Below are positions 34,675-43,719 of a stretch of DNA of 56,897 nt, in pieces (position 1 is the stretch's first letter; each line of letters starts with the position of its first letter). The DNA comes from Flavobacteriaceae bacterium UBA3356 (GTDB lineage: Bacteria; Bacteroidota; Bacteroidia; Flavobacteriales; Flavobacteriaceae), in assembly GCA_002360635.1 (NCBI GenBank), contig DEQW01000012.1, positions 1 through 56,897 on the forward strand. Direction: 5' to 3'. The notes under the pieces are model-generated. The model was given only the letters and a program-made list of their open reading frames with translations, was not told the DNA's origin and did no database searches. The translations under genes were made by a program, and so were the position numbers.

Positions 34675-36057
34675 ATGAAAAATCAACTACTCGTTTTCTT
34701 TTGCCTTATTGGCATAGGCGCCTTAGCACAAGTAGACTTAATGCAGCCCAGTAATTTTACCCCTGCAGAAATTGAAAAAACCGAATGTATAACAGATGCC
34801 GATAGGCAAGATGTTCGTCAGGCTATTGCTGAAAACAAAAGACAAATACTTTCTAAAAACCCAAATGCCTTTCAAAATAGGGGCGGTTCGCCTTTATTTG
34901 TGTTACCTATTCGAGCTAAGGCTGAGTTTGATGACTATGGCTATTACATTATTAACAATCAGGTTGATCACGATTTAACGCCCAATGGAAGTTTATTGGA
35001 TTATGAATGTAACGAGCGTACATATGATTGGGCGACCGGTAATCATGAAGGGACCGATTATGTACTCTGGCCTTATCCTTGGAAACGTATGCAAGAAGAA
35101 GTTATGAAAGTGATAGCTGCTGCACCAGGAACCATAATTGACAAACGAGATGGCAATTTTGATTTAAACTGTGATAACAATGGTAACCCAAACTGGAACG
35201 GAATCGTTGTTGAGCACAGCGATGGTTCACAAGCTTGGTATTGGCATTTTAAAGATGGTGCTATAACCTCAAAAGGTATTGGCGATACAGTTGAATCTGG
35301 AGAATATCTCGGAGCTGCAGGAAGTTCGGGAAGTAGTACCATTCCACATTTACATTTTGAAGTTTATGATGCCAACGGAAATTTAATCGATCCCTACGAA
35401 GGTCCTTGTAATGATATGAATGCTTCTAGTTGGTGGGCAGATCAACCTGATTATTTTGTGCCAGAAATAAATCATCTTTCAACTCATAATTCACCTAATT
35501 TTGATTCTGAATGTGGTGTAGTTGAAAATACATACGAAGCTTTGAATTTTGAACCAGGAGAAGATATAGTTTTCCGAATTTTTTACAGGGATATTCGTAC
35601 AGATGATGATACCCAAATTGTAATTAAAAAGCCAGATGGTTCAATTTTGTACGATTTTATGTTTACCTCGCCTTGGCCTAATTATACGGGAGCCTATGCA
35701 GAATGGATTTTCCCTACAGATAATACCTGGCCCGATGGAGTTTATACCGCAACCGCACTCTATTACGGAACTATGTATGAAACTATTTTTGGTATAAATA
35801 CTAACTTAGGAGTTGAAGAGATTACTACAACAAAAATCAATATTTATCCTAACCCTGCTTCAGAAAGCGTTTTTATAGAGAGTGATACTGCTATTGAAAA
35901 AGTTGAATTATATGATGTGTCGGGAAGAAGGGTTCTACAACTGTTTTCAAACAAACTAAAAATGGAAGTCAAGACTGAAACGTTGCAAAACGGATTATAC
36001 TTGGCTTTAATTACTTCAGAAGGGAAAACAATCTCACAGAAAATTATTAAGAAATAG
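34675..36057 (+). CDS. Secreted M23 (LytM) metallopeptidase with T9SS C-terminal sorting domain
   Basis: A 460-residue protein. Signal peptide (about 1-19), then a LytM/M23 domain with a complete zinc site: His124 and Asp128 (H-E-G-T-D), His191 (W-Y-W-H-F) and His225-x-His227 (H-L-H-F-E). After an immunoglobulin-like stretch (about 285-375) the last 70 residues form a type A sorting domain (N-I-Y-P-N-P-A, Y-D-V-S-G-R-R-V, L-Q-N-G-L-Y, final I-I-K-K), so it should be exported by the type IX system and anchored or released at the surface. Likely cleaves peptidoglycan cross-bridges or glycine-rich peptides. Only plus-strand gene between 25 and 44 kb. Confidence 0.93.
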   Translation: MKNQLLVFFCLIGIGALAQVDLMQPSNFTPAEIEKTECITDADRQDVRQAIAENKRQILSKNPNAFQNRGGSPLFVLPIRAKAEFDDYGYYIINNQVDHDLTPNGSLLDYECNERTYDWATGNHEGTDYVLWPYPWKRMQEEVMKVIAAAPGTIIDKRDGNFDLNCDNNGNPNWNGIVVEHSDGSQAWYWHFKDGAITSKGIGDTVESGEYLGAAGSSGSSTIPHLHFEVYDANGNLIDPYEGPCNDMNASSWWADQPDYFVPEINHLSTHNSPNFDSECGVVENTYEALNFEPGEDIVFRIFYRDIRTDDDTQIVIKKPDGSILYDFMFTSPWPNYTGAYAEWIFPTDNTWPDGVYTATALYYGTMYETIFGINTNLGVEEITTTKINIYPNPASESVFIESDTAIEKVELYDVSGRRVLQLFSNKLKMEVKTETLQNGLYLALITSEGKTISQKIIKK

Positions 36058-36074
36058 AATTTAGTTGATACAAA

Positions 36075-36110
36075 AAAAAGAGGTTTCAGTAAAAGTTGAA
36101 ACCTCTTTTT
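36075..36110. terminator. Bidirectional terminator between the M23 gene and tsf
   Basis: AAAAAGAGGTTTCA (36075-36088) and TGAAACCTCTTTTT (36097-36110), perfect 14-bp stem with an 8-nt loop, between convergent genes. Confidence 0.9.
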
Positions 36111-36128
36111 AATTGTTGTAAGTTATTC

Positions 36129-36950
36129 TTAGTCTAAAGAAACACGCTCAAAAGCAACAACTTCTACATCGCCCAATGTTTTTACATATTGTGCAACGCT
36201 TTGTTTGCTGTCCTTAATAAACGCTTGGTTTACTAGAGTGTTATCTTTAAAGAAACGCTTAATTTTTCCTTTAGCAATGTTGTCTAACATTTCTTCTGGC
36301 TTGCCTTCTTGACGTAACTGATCTTTGGCAATCTCAATTTCTTTATCAATCGTAGATTGATCAACACCTTCTTCATTTAAGGCAACAGGGTTCATTGCTG
36401 CAGCTTGCATAGAAACATCTTTAGCAACTTCTTCCGCGCCATCAGCGTTTTTAGAAAGACCTGTTAAAACAGCAATTTTGTTACCAGCGTGAATGTAAGA
36501 ACCTACAAATGGAGCTTCTAATGTCTTATAAGCACCAATTTCAATTTTCTCACCAATTACACCGGTTTGCTCAGTCAATTTTTCTTGAACAGTGATTCCG
36601 TTGTAATCTGTAGCCAAAAACTCATCTTTAGATGAAGTGTTTAACGCTAACTCAGCAAAATCGTTTGCTAATTTTACGAAATCATCGTTTTTAGCAACAA
36701 AGTCAGTCTCACAGTTAAGCGATACAATTACACCTCTACTGTTATCGTTGTTTACTTTAGCAATTACAGCACCTTCGCTTGAGTCACGGTCAGCTCTTTT
36801 TGCAGCAATTTTCTGTCCTTTTTTACGAAGGATTTCAATTGCTTTGTCAAAATCACCATCTGCCTCCACTAATGCCTTTTTACAGTCCATCATACCGGCA
36901 CCGGTTGCTTTTCTTAATTTATTTACTTCTGCGGCGGTTATTTTAGCCAT
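36129..36950 (-). CDS. tsf: Translation elongation factor Ts
   Basis: A 273-residue nucleotide-exchange factor for EF-Tu. The N-terminal UBA-like domain (V-N-K-L-R-K-A-T-G-A-G-M-M-D-C-K-K-A-L) and the core C-E-T-D-F-V-A-K-N-D motif are clear. It follows rpsB by 98 nt containing a hairpin that could attenuate the operon. Confidence 0.96.
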   Translation of the reverse strand: MAKITAAEVNKLRKATGAGMMDCKKALVEADGDFDKAIEILRKKGQKIAAKRADRDSSEGAVIAKVNNDNSRGVIVSLNCETDFVAKNDDFVKLANDFAELALNTSSKDEFLATDYNGITVQEKLTEQTGVIGEKIEIGAYKTLEAPFVGSYIHAGNKIAVLTGLSKNADGAEEVAKDVSMQAAAMNPVALNEEGVDQSTIDKEIEIAKDQLRQEGKPEEMLDNIAKGKIKRFFKDNTLVNQAFIKDSKQSVAQYVKTLGDVEVVAFERVSLD

Positions 36951-36973
36951 TTTTATAACGTTTTTAATGTATT

Positions 36974-37023
36974 AGTAAAAAAGCCGTTCAATTGATTTTC
37001 AGCAAAGAAAATAACCAAACGGC
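36974..37023 (-). terminator. Hairpin in the rpsB-tsf gap, possible attenuator
   Basis: On the minus strand GCCGTT (37023 to 37018) can pair with AACGGC (36988 to 36983) over a long loop, followed at once by six T's and ACTAATAC. The long loop and 6-bp stem make it a weak or conditional terminator between rpsB and tsf. Confidence 0.4.
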
Positions 37024-37048
37024 AAATTTGTATTAACAATGGGTTATT

Positions 37049-37951
37049 TTATTCTTCTTCTTTGGTTGCCTTTTCTAAAGTTTCTTCTTTAGACTCCAAT
37101 TTCACAGGCTTTTTAGCCTCTTTCATTGCTTTTTTGTCTTCCTTGTCCTTAGAAGGAACCTCTTTTTTATCAGCTTTCTTTTCTTTAGCCTCTTTTTCTT
37201 TCTTTGCTTCCTTTTTGGCTTTCTTAGCTGCTTTTTCTTCTTCGCTCTTTTCTTTTCCAGCTTTGCGTTCTGCAAGTCCTTCAATTATCGCTTCAGAAAC
37301 TTTACCAACAACTTTTTCAATAGATTTAGATGCATCATCATTCGACGGAATTGCATAATCAATCTCACGTGGATCACTGTTGGTATCCACCATTGCGAAA
37401 ATTGGAATGTTTAATTTTTGAGCTTCTTTTACAGCAATGTGCTCACGAGTAGTATCTACAATGAACAACGCTCCTGGAAGACGGCTCATGTCGCTAATAG
37501 AACCTAAGTTTTTCTCAAGCTTAGCACGAAGACGGTCTACTTGTAAACGCTCTTTCTTAGAAAGGGTGTTGAAAGTTCCATCTTGCTTCATACGATCAAT
37601 AGATGCCATTTTTTTAACGGCTCTTCTAATGGTTACGAAGTTGGTAAGCATACCACCGGGCCAACGCTCGGTAATGTATGGCATTTTAGCTTCGCTCGCT
37701 TTTTCTGAAACGATGTCCTTAGCTTGTTTTTTAGTAGCTACGAAAAGAATTTTTCTTCCGCTGGCTGCAATTTTCTTTAAAGCTTCGTTAGCTTCATCAA
37801 GTTTTGCAGCTGTTTTGTAAAGGTTGATAATGTGAATCCCGTTACGCTCCATATAGATATATGGTGCCATGTTCGGGTTCCATTTACGGGTTAGGTGACC
37901 AAAGTGTACACCTGCGTCAAGTAACGACTTAACTTCTTTGTTGTCTGCCAT
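37049..37951 (-). CDS. rpsB: 30S ribosomal protein S2 with long charged C-terminal tail
   Basis: A 300-residue S2. The conserved core (about 1-228) has G-V-H-F-G-H-L-T-R-K-W-N-P and R-L-P-G-A-L-F-I-V-D; beyond it a low-complexity tail of about 70 Lys, Glu and Ala residues extends the protein well past the roughly 240 of E. coli S2. The tail starts after G-L-A-E-R-K. The leader (37952-38109) contains small alternative hairpins that could serve S2 feedback. Confidence 0.96.
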   Translation of the reverse strand: MADNKEVKSLLDAGVHFGHLTRKWNPNMAPYIYMERNGIHIINLYKTAAKLDEANEALKKIAASGRKILFVATKKQAKDIVSEKASEAKMPYITERWPGGMLTNFVTIRRAVKKMASIDRMKQDGTFNTLSKKERLQVDRLRAKLEKNLGSISDMSRLPGALFIVDTTREHIAVKEAQKLNIPIFAMVDTNSDPREIDYAIPSNDDASKSIEKVVGKVSEAIIEGLAERKAGKEKSEEEKAAKKAKKEAKKEKEAKEKKADKKEVPSKDKEDKKAMKEAKKPVKLESKEETLEKATKEEE

Positions 37952-37972
37952 TTTGTTTTAGTTTACGTTCCT

Positions 37973-38102
37973 GTTTAGATAGCAACCTTTCCTGCAATAG
38001 GACTTGGTTTAGATGCTAAACTAACTTCCGCGACATACGGAATAACAGCTTGTTAAATAATAAATATAATATGAACTGATGTGCCATTGAAACCAATGGC
38101 AC
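37973..38102 (-). promoter_or_regulatory. rpsI-rpsB intergenic leader with hairpins
   Basis: Minus-strand RNA reads GTTTAG (38021 to 38016), three bases, CTAAAC (38012 to 38007): a perfect 6-bp mini-hairpin. A second CTAAAC at 37978-37973, 31 nt before the rpsB ATG, could pair with the same GTTTAG. Upstream, just after the rpsI stop, GTGCCATTG / CAATGGCAC (38081-38102) forms a 9-bp stem without a T-run. Alternative pairing suggests a feedback leader; unproven. Confidence 0.35.
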
Positions 38103-38109
38103 GGTTGTA

Positions 38110-38496
38110 TTAACGTTTTGAGAATTGGAATTTCTTACGCGCTTTCTTCTGTCCGAATTTCTTACGCTCAACCATTCTTGGATCTCTGGTTAATAAACCT
38201 TCTGGTTTTAAAATACTTCTGTTTTCTTCATTAAGCTCACACATAGCTCTAGATAAGGCCAAACGGATAGCCTCAGCTTGTCCAGTGATTCCTCCTCCAA
38301 ATACGTTTACTGATACGTCAAAGTTTTTGTCGTTTTCAGTTAACATAAGAGCTTGTTTAACTTTATATTGTAATGTACCTGTGGTAAAGTACTTTTCCAT
38401 ATCACGTTTGTTGATGGTGATATTTCCTTTTCCATCAGAAAGGTACACACGCGCAACAGCGGTTTTTCTTCTTCCTATTTTGTGAATAACTTCCAT
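38110..38496 (-). CDS. rpsI: 30S ribosomal protein S9
   Basis: A 128-residue S9 with G-R-R-K-T-A-V-A-R-V at the N-terminus, F-G-G-G-I-T-G-Q-A and the universal basic C-terminal tail ending Q-F-S-K-R that reaches the P-site tRNA. Its ATG overlaps the rplM stop by one base. Confidence 0.97.
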   Translation of the reverse strand: MEVIHKIGRRKTAVARVYLSDGKGNITINKRDMEKYFTTGTLQYKVKQALMLTENDKNFDVSVNVFGGGITGQAEAIRLALSRAMCELNEENRSILKPEGLLTRDPRMVERKKFGQKKARKKFQFSKR

Positions 38497-38975
38497 TACT
38501 TGATATCGTTAAGGTTAATGGTTTTTGGTTTTTGTGCCTCTTGGTCGTGCTCAGCACCTGCATATACTTTAAGGTTTCTGAAAAGATCTGCTCCTAATTT
38601 ATTTTTAGGCAACATTCCTTTTACAGCTTTTTCTACTACTCTCGCAGGATCTTTGCCGTATAATTCTTGTGCAGTTAAGCTACGCTGTCCACCTGGATAG
38701 CCCGTGTGACGAATGTATTGTTTTTCGGTCCACTTGTTTCCGGTTAACACAATATTACTTGCATTTGTAATAACAACGTTGTCTCCACAATCTACGTGAG
38801 GAGTAAAATTAGGCTTGTGCTTACCACGTAGCAATTTTGCTACTTTACTGGCTAAACGTCCAAGCGTTTGTCCATCAGCATCCACATGCAACCACTCTTT
38901 GTTTACAGTAGCGCTGTTTGCTGAAATTGTTTTATAACTTAGTGTATCCACTTTTAATAATTTTTCTGTTAGCAT
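38496..38975 (-). CDS. rplM: 50S ribosomal protein L13
   Basis: An L13 protein of 159 residues if started at the ATG at 38975. A GTG at 38951 would give 151 residues beginning V-D-T-L-S-Y-K-T, which matches the length and start I recall for flavobacterial L13, so the shorter form may be the real one. Core motifs A-D-G-Q-T-L-G-R-L-A-S and G-D-N-V-V-I-T-N-A are present. First gene of rplM-rpsI-rpsB-tsf. Confidence 0.95.
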   Translation of the reverse strand: MLTEKLLKVDTLSYKTISANSATVNKEWLHVDADGQTLGRLASKVAKLLRGKHKPNFTPHVDCGDNVVITNASNIVLTGNKWTEKQYIRHTGYPGGQRSLTAQELYGKDPARVVEKAVKGMLPKNKLGADLFRNLKVYAGAEHDQEAQKPKTINLNDIK

Positions 38976-39023
38976 TCACCTACTAACAGGTTAAACATTC
39001 CTTCTTTTGGATAAATCGGGGTG

Positions 39024-39053
39024 CAAATGTACTATTATTTATTTGAAAAACAA
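39024..39053 (-). promoter_or_regulatory. Promoter of the rplM operon
   Basis: Minus strand TTG (39053 to 39051), 19-nt spacer, TACATTTG (39031 to 39024): an exact TTG-N19-TAnnTTTG Bacteroidota promoter, about 49 nt upstream of the rplM ATG. Confidence 0.75.
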
Positions 39054-39111
39054 CCCCCAAGGTTTTAATTTTTTAGGTTCTAAAAATCTATGAGTTAGTG
39101 TTTCAGAAAAC

Positions 39112-42100
39112 TTACTCAACTGTGACCACCAAATCACCCTTCATCAACATGGTTCCCGGTTTTAAAACAATGGATTTTATTTTTCCAGCTTTATTGGCTG
39201 TAACAGTAGTTTCCATTTTCATTGCTTCAATCACAAACAAGGGTTCGTTTTCTTCAATTTCCTGTCCTTTTTTAACGAGCATTTTATACAACATTCCTTG
39301 AAGCGGCGCACCGTATTGATTGGCATCTTCAGCATCTGCTGGAATATGAACTTCTTTTTCAACCTTGATGGATTTATCCTTAATTTCTACAAAGCGGTTT
39401 TCACCGTTTACTGAGAAGAACACAATCCGTATTCCTTCATCATTAGGTATTCCTACTGAGAGCAGTTTTACGATGATTGTTTTTCCTTCTTCCAGTTCAA
39501 TAATAGCTTCTTCGCGCAGTTTCATTCCGTAGAAGAAATTTTTCGTAGGAAGAATGGCTAAATTTCCATACAATTTATACTTCTCGTGTGCTTGTTCAAA
39601 AACACGTGGGTATAAGCTGTAGGATAGAAAGTCTTCAAATTCAATTGGACGACTGAATCCTTTCTGAAATTTCTTACGGAACGCAGCATATTCTGTATCA
39701 AAATCAATAGGTTCCAAGTGTGCGTTTGGTCTATCGGTGTAGGGATCAGTATTTCTTAGAATTATTTTTTGAAGCTCTTTTGGAAAACCTCCTAACGGTT
39801 GCCCCAAATCGCCTTTAAAGAAATTGATAACCGATTCTGGGAATGAAATTTCATTTCCGCGTTGCATCACATCTTCAGGCGTTAAATCGTTCGTGACCAT
39901 AAAGATGGCCATATCGCCCACCACTTTACTACTTGGGGTTACTTTTACCAAATTTCCGAAGAGCTCATTTACCTGCTCATACATTTTGGTCACTTCGTGG
40001 AACCGGTCAGCAAGCCCTAATGCTTCAGCTTGCGGACGTAAATTTGAGTACTGTCCGCCCGGGATTTCGTGTTGATAAACTTCAGCTGTTCCCGCTTTTA
40101 AACCAGACTCAAACGGATAATATACCTCGCGGGTGTCTTCCCAGTAGTTTGAGAATTCATTCAGCTTTTTAATATCGTAATCGTGAGCACGTTCGTGGCG
40201 TTTCATCATTTCGACTACTGAGTTAAAATTAGGCTGCGATGTTAATCCAGATAAACCACCCAATGCAACATCAACTACATCTACACCTGCTTCAATGGCT
40301 TTTAAATACGTAGCCGATTGGATTGAAGAAGTATCGTGTGTATGTAAATGCAGCGGGATGTTCACCGTATCTTTTAAGGCTGAAACCAATTCGGTTGCGG
40401 CATACGGTTTCAATAAACCGGCCATATCTTTAATGGCAATCATATGCGCACCGGCATTTTCTAAGTCTTTTGCTAGTTGTGTATAGTATTTTAAGGTGTA
40501 TTTGCTTTCATCGGGATCTAGAATATCTCCGGTATAACTTATGGCTGCTTCTGCAATTCCGCCAGTTTTGTTTCGAACATAGTTAATGCTCGGCTCCATT
40601 GCTTTCACCCAGTTTAGGGAATCGAATATGCGGAAAAGATCTACACCGTTTTCCCACGATTTTTCTACAAATTTTTCGATTAAGTTATCCGGATAGGCTT
40701 TGTAGCCTACACCGTTACTGCCTCGAAGCAACATTTGGAACAGAATATTAGGCATACGCTGGCGTAGTTCTCGTAAACGCGTCCACGGACTTTCGTTTAA
40801 AAACCGCATACAGACATCGAAGGTAGCGCCGCCCCACATTTCAATACTAAAAGTGTTAGGGTGGTTTTTGGCATAGCTTTCAGCCACTTTCAGCATATCG
40901 TACGTCCGCATACGCGTTGCTAACAGTGATTGGTGTGCATCGCGAATAGTCGTATCGGTATAATGAATTTTCTTTTCGTCTTTTAACCACGCACAGAATT
41001 TTTCAGGTCCCATTTCGGTAAGCATATCTTTTGTGCCTTTTGGAAATCTCTCTGCACGACTGTAAATAGGAATTGTAGGGTTTCTGAATTTTTTATTCTC
41101 GTCAATAAACTTTACATCGGGATTTCCGTTTACAATGACTTCCCCTAAATAATTGGTGATTTTTGTGGTTCTATCTTGCGGTAATTTTACATCGAATAAG
41201 GAAGGTGTGTTGCCAATAAAGTTAACCGTAGCCGCTCCTTCTTTAAAGGTGTCGTGTTGAATTACGTTTTGAAGAAAGTGAATGTTGGTTTTTACACCAC
41301 GAATTCTAAATTCTTTTAATGCTCTAACCATTTTCCGAACCGCGCCATCCAACGTTCTGCCGTGTGCTGAAACTTTTACCAACATCGAATCGAAAAAAGG
41401 GCTAATACTGTACGACTGGTAAATGCTTCCAGCATCTAAGCGAATTCCCATCCCCGAAGCACTTCGGTAGGTGGTAATCGTGCCATAATCTGGTGTAAAA
41501 TTATTGGTAGGGTCTTCAGTCGTTAATCTACATTGCAGCGCAAAACCGTAGGTTTTAAGCGAGTCTTGATCGTATATTTTAATTTGCTTATCCGAAAGCT
41601 TATAACCACCGGCAATAAAAATCTGTGATTTAATCAAGTCGATTCCTGTTACCATTTCAGTAACCGTATGTTCCACCTGGATACGCGGATTTACTTCGAT
41701 AAAGAAAACATTGTCGTTTTTATCTACTAAAAACTCAACCGTACCTACATTATTATAGCTAACTTCCTCGGCAATAGAAACGGCATATTTATAAAGCGAT
41801 TGTTTTACTTTTTCTGAAACATTATAAGAAGGTGCTACCTCTACAACTTTTTGATGACGTCGTTGCACAGAACAATCACGCTCGTACAAGTGACGGATAT
41901 TTCCGTGATTGTCGGCAACAATCTGTACTTCTAAATGCTTCGGTTCTTCTACGTATTTTTCCAAGAACATCGTATCGTCCCCAAAGGCATTCCCGGCTTC
42001 ACTTTGAGCCGACTCAAAATTGTTTTTTAAGTCGTTGTCGTTTCTAATAATTCGCATCCCACGACCACCACCACCTGAGGCAGCTTTCAACATAACGGGA

Positions 42101-42564
42101 TAACCAATGGTTGAAGCTTCAGAAAGGGCAATCTTTAAAGAAGTAAGGTCTTTTGTGTTACTTTTAATGGTAGGTACCTTGCACTTTTCAGCAATTTTTT
42201 TGGCTGTGATTTTATCACCCAAGGCATCCATCACTTTAGGGTCTGGACCAATAAATATGACACCGGCTTCGGCACATTTACGGGCGAATTCAGAATTTTC
42301 AGATAAAAAACCATACCCAGGATGGATGGCATCGACGCCTTTTGCTTTTGCCAATGCAATAATTTCATCGCCATTTAAATAAGGTTTTAACGGCTCGTCG
42401 TCCTTTCCAATTTGATAGGCTTCATCAGCTTTATACCGGTGTTGTGAGTAGCGGTCTTCATAGGTGTAAACAGCAACTGTTGTTAAATTTATTTCGGTGC
42501 ACGCTCTAAAAACACGTATGGCGATTTCTCCGCGGTTGGCAACTAATACTTTTTTGATGTCCAT
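39112..42564 (-). CDS. pyc: Pyruvate carboxylase (single-chain)
   Basis: A 1150-residue biotin enzyme making oxaloacetate from pyruvate and bicarbonate. N-terminal biotin-carboxylase/ATP-grasp part (about 1-450: L-V-A-N-R-G-E-I-A-I-R-V-F, G-G-G-G-R-G-M-R), carboxyltransferase TIM barrel (about 530-810: R-D-A-H-Q-S-L-L-A-T-R) and the C-terminal biotinyl domain with Lys1116 in E-A-M-K-M-E. All domains are on one chain of normal length. It replenishes the TCA cycle; flavobacteria use such enzymes for CO2 fixation. Same strand as the kinase-like gene 96 nt upstream. Confidence 0.97.
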   Translation of the reverse strand: MDIKKVLVANRGEIAIRVFRACTEINLTTVAVYTYEDRYSQHRYKADEAYQIGKDDEPLKPYLNGDEIIALAKAKGVDAIHPGYGFLSENSEFARKCAEAGVIFIGPDPKVMDALGDKITAKKIAEKCKVPTIKSNTKDLTSLKIALSEASTIGYPVMLKAASGGGGRGMRIIRNDNDLKNNFESAQSEAGNAFGDDTMFLEKYVEEPKHLEVQIVADNHGNIRHLYERDCSVQRRHQKVVEVAPSYNVSEKVKQSLYKYAVSIAEEVSYNNVGTVEFLVDKNDNVFFIEVNPRIQVEHTVTEMVTGIDLIKSQIFIAGGYKLSDKQIKIYDQDSLKTYGFALQCRLTTEDPTNNFTPDYGTITTYRSASGMGIRLDAGSIYQSYSISPFFDSMLVKVSAHGRTLDGAVRKMVRALKEFRIRGVKTNIHFLQNVIQHDTFKEGAATVNFIGNTPSLFDVKLPQDRTTKITNYLGEVIVNGNPDVKFIDENKKFRNPTIPIYSRAERFPKGTKDMLTEMGPEKFCAWLKDEKKIHYTDTTIRDAHQSLLATRMRTYDMLKVAESYAKNHPNTFSIEMWGGATFDVCMRFLNESPWTRLRELRQRMPNILFQMLLRGSNGVGYKAYPDNLIEKFVEKSWENGVDLFRIFDSLNWVKAMEPSINYVRNKTGGIAEAAISYTGDILDPDESKYTLKYYTQLAKDLENAGAHMIAIKDMAGLLKPYAATELVSALKDTVNIPLHLHTHDTSSIQSATYLKAIEAGVDVVDVALGGLSGLTSQPNFNSVVEMMKRHERAHDYDIKKLNEFSNYWEDTREVYYPFESGLKAGTAEVYQHEIPGGQYSNLRPQAEALGLADRFHEVTKMYEQVNELFGNLVKVTPSSKVVGDMAIFMVTNDLTPEDVMQRGNEISFPESVINFFKGDLGQPLGGFPKELQKIILRNTDPYTDRPNAHLEPIDFDTEYAAFRKKFQKGFSRPIEFEDFLSYSLYPRVFEQAHEKYKLYGNLAILPTKNFFYGMKLREEAIIELEEGKTIIVKLLSVGIPNDEGIRIVFFSVNGENRFVEIKDKSIKVEKEVHIPADAEDANQYGAPLQGMLYKMLVKKGQEIEENEPLFVIEAMKMETTVTANKAGKIKSIVLKPGTMLMKGDLVVTVE

Positions 42565-42660
42565 GATGTTGTGTGGCTTTTTTCTGAAAAACTTAAATGC
42601 TGCTAAAGATAAAAAATACTATGCACGCATAATAATTTTTAACTGATTTTTCTGAAATAT

Positions 42661-43719
42661 TTACGAAATATAATACGGGTTTTCGTTTTTGTAATTTCGG
42701 ACAATAAAATCGAGGGCGCTTTGCAAAATTTCGCCCATGTTTTTCGACCTTTTAAAGTTTACATCTCCAGTTAGTTTAAAAAGGTCTTTTTTTAATTGAT
42801 TTATCTTTTCGGGTGGTGAGATGGTATCGCTGTTCATGCAATCCATAATCTCTTTTAAACGACTTTGTTCACTTACAGCTCGTTTTGCCAATAAAGAACG
42901 TTCTTCCCGTTTGTATTGTTCAATGGATTCTTCTTGTAATAATCCCATTGTCATTTTCACCAATTCGTTGTTTTCTTTTAAAAATTGAGGTTTATATACT
43001 TTGGCATTGCCTTCATAACTTTGTTGGTCAAAATCGATAGCGCGAATTCTATATTGGATTCTATCAAAATCGTGGGTAAGGACCATGACATAATTATAGG
43101 AACGCATATCGCCCAGCAACCTTACAAAACACCGTTCGTTAAACTTTACAAACTCTTTGGCAATCTCCTTTTTTTGCTGCTCGGAACATTTATGCAATTC
43201 GTTTTCAATAAAATCATCACCAGGGATTCCTGAAATATGTTCTTCAATCAACGTATTGCCATGTACTAAAAAGTTGATGTGGTTAGGCGAAAGTAAATGT
43301 TCCAGTTCTAGTCCGTAAATACGTGAAGCATCGGCTTTTTTTATGTAAAGAAATAAATAGTTGTCATTTAATATGTTTCTGACCTTAACACGAAATGGTT
43401 TTGAATTTCCGAAGGTGCAAAAATCGATACTATCGATACTAAGGTAGGGCAATAAACTGTCGCTACCATCGGAATGTAAAATAGAGTACATTCGTTTTAA
43501 GCTGGCATCTATTTCTTCACGTTCAAATTCAGAATAATACACACTGATCCAAAGGGTGTCGTTTCCGTGTTTGTCATAAATGGAAACCGAACCTTGAAAC
43601 CTTAGCAAATCGTCATAATAAATCGTGATTTTGCTGTTACGGCCATGCTTTGTTAAGTAATTTGATAGGGCATCGGTAATTTCGTAAGCCGGTTTCTTTT
43701 TTGAAATCAATTTTCGCAT
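42661..43719 (-). CDS. Uncharacterised protein with a kinase-like fold
   Basis: A 352-residue cytosolic protein I cannot assign to a named family. The middle part reads like a protein-kinase/aminoglycoside-phosphotransferase fold: a possible beta-3 Lys (L-F-L-Y-I-K-K, 122-128), a hinge-like L-I-E-E-H-I-S-G-I-P-G (157-167), a catalytic-loop-like G-D-M-R-S-Y-N-Y with Asp204 and Asn209, and A-I-D-F-D (Asp229, Asp231) in place of the D-F-G metal site. The His usually before the catalytic-loop Asp is Gly here. The C-terminal 100 residues are helical and charged. TATCTTTA on the minus strand at 43746-43739 could be its -7 box. Target unknown. Confidence 0.75.
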   Translation of the reverse strand: MRKLISKKKPAYEITDALSNYLTKHGRNSKITIYYDDLLRFQGSVSIYDKHGNDTLWISVYYSEFEREEIDASLKRMYSILHSDGSDSLLPYLSIDSIDFCTFGNSKPFRVKVRNILNDNYLFLYIKKADASRIYGLELEHLLSPNHINFLVHGNTLIEEHISGIPGDDFIENELHKCSEQQKKEIAKEFVKFNERCFVRLLGDMRSYNYVMVLTHDFDRIQYRIRAIDFDQQSYEGNAKVYKPQFLKENNELVKMTMGLLQEESIEQYKREERSLLAKRAVSEQSRLKEIMDCMNSDTISPPEKINQLKKDLFKLTGDVNFKRSKNMGEILQSALDFIVRNYKNENPYYIS

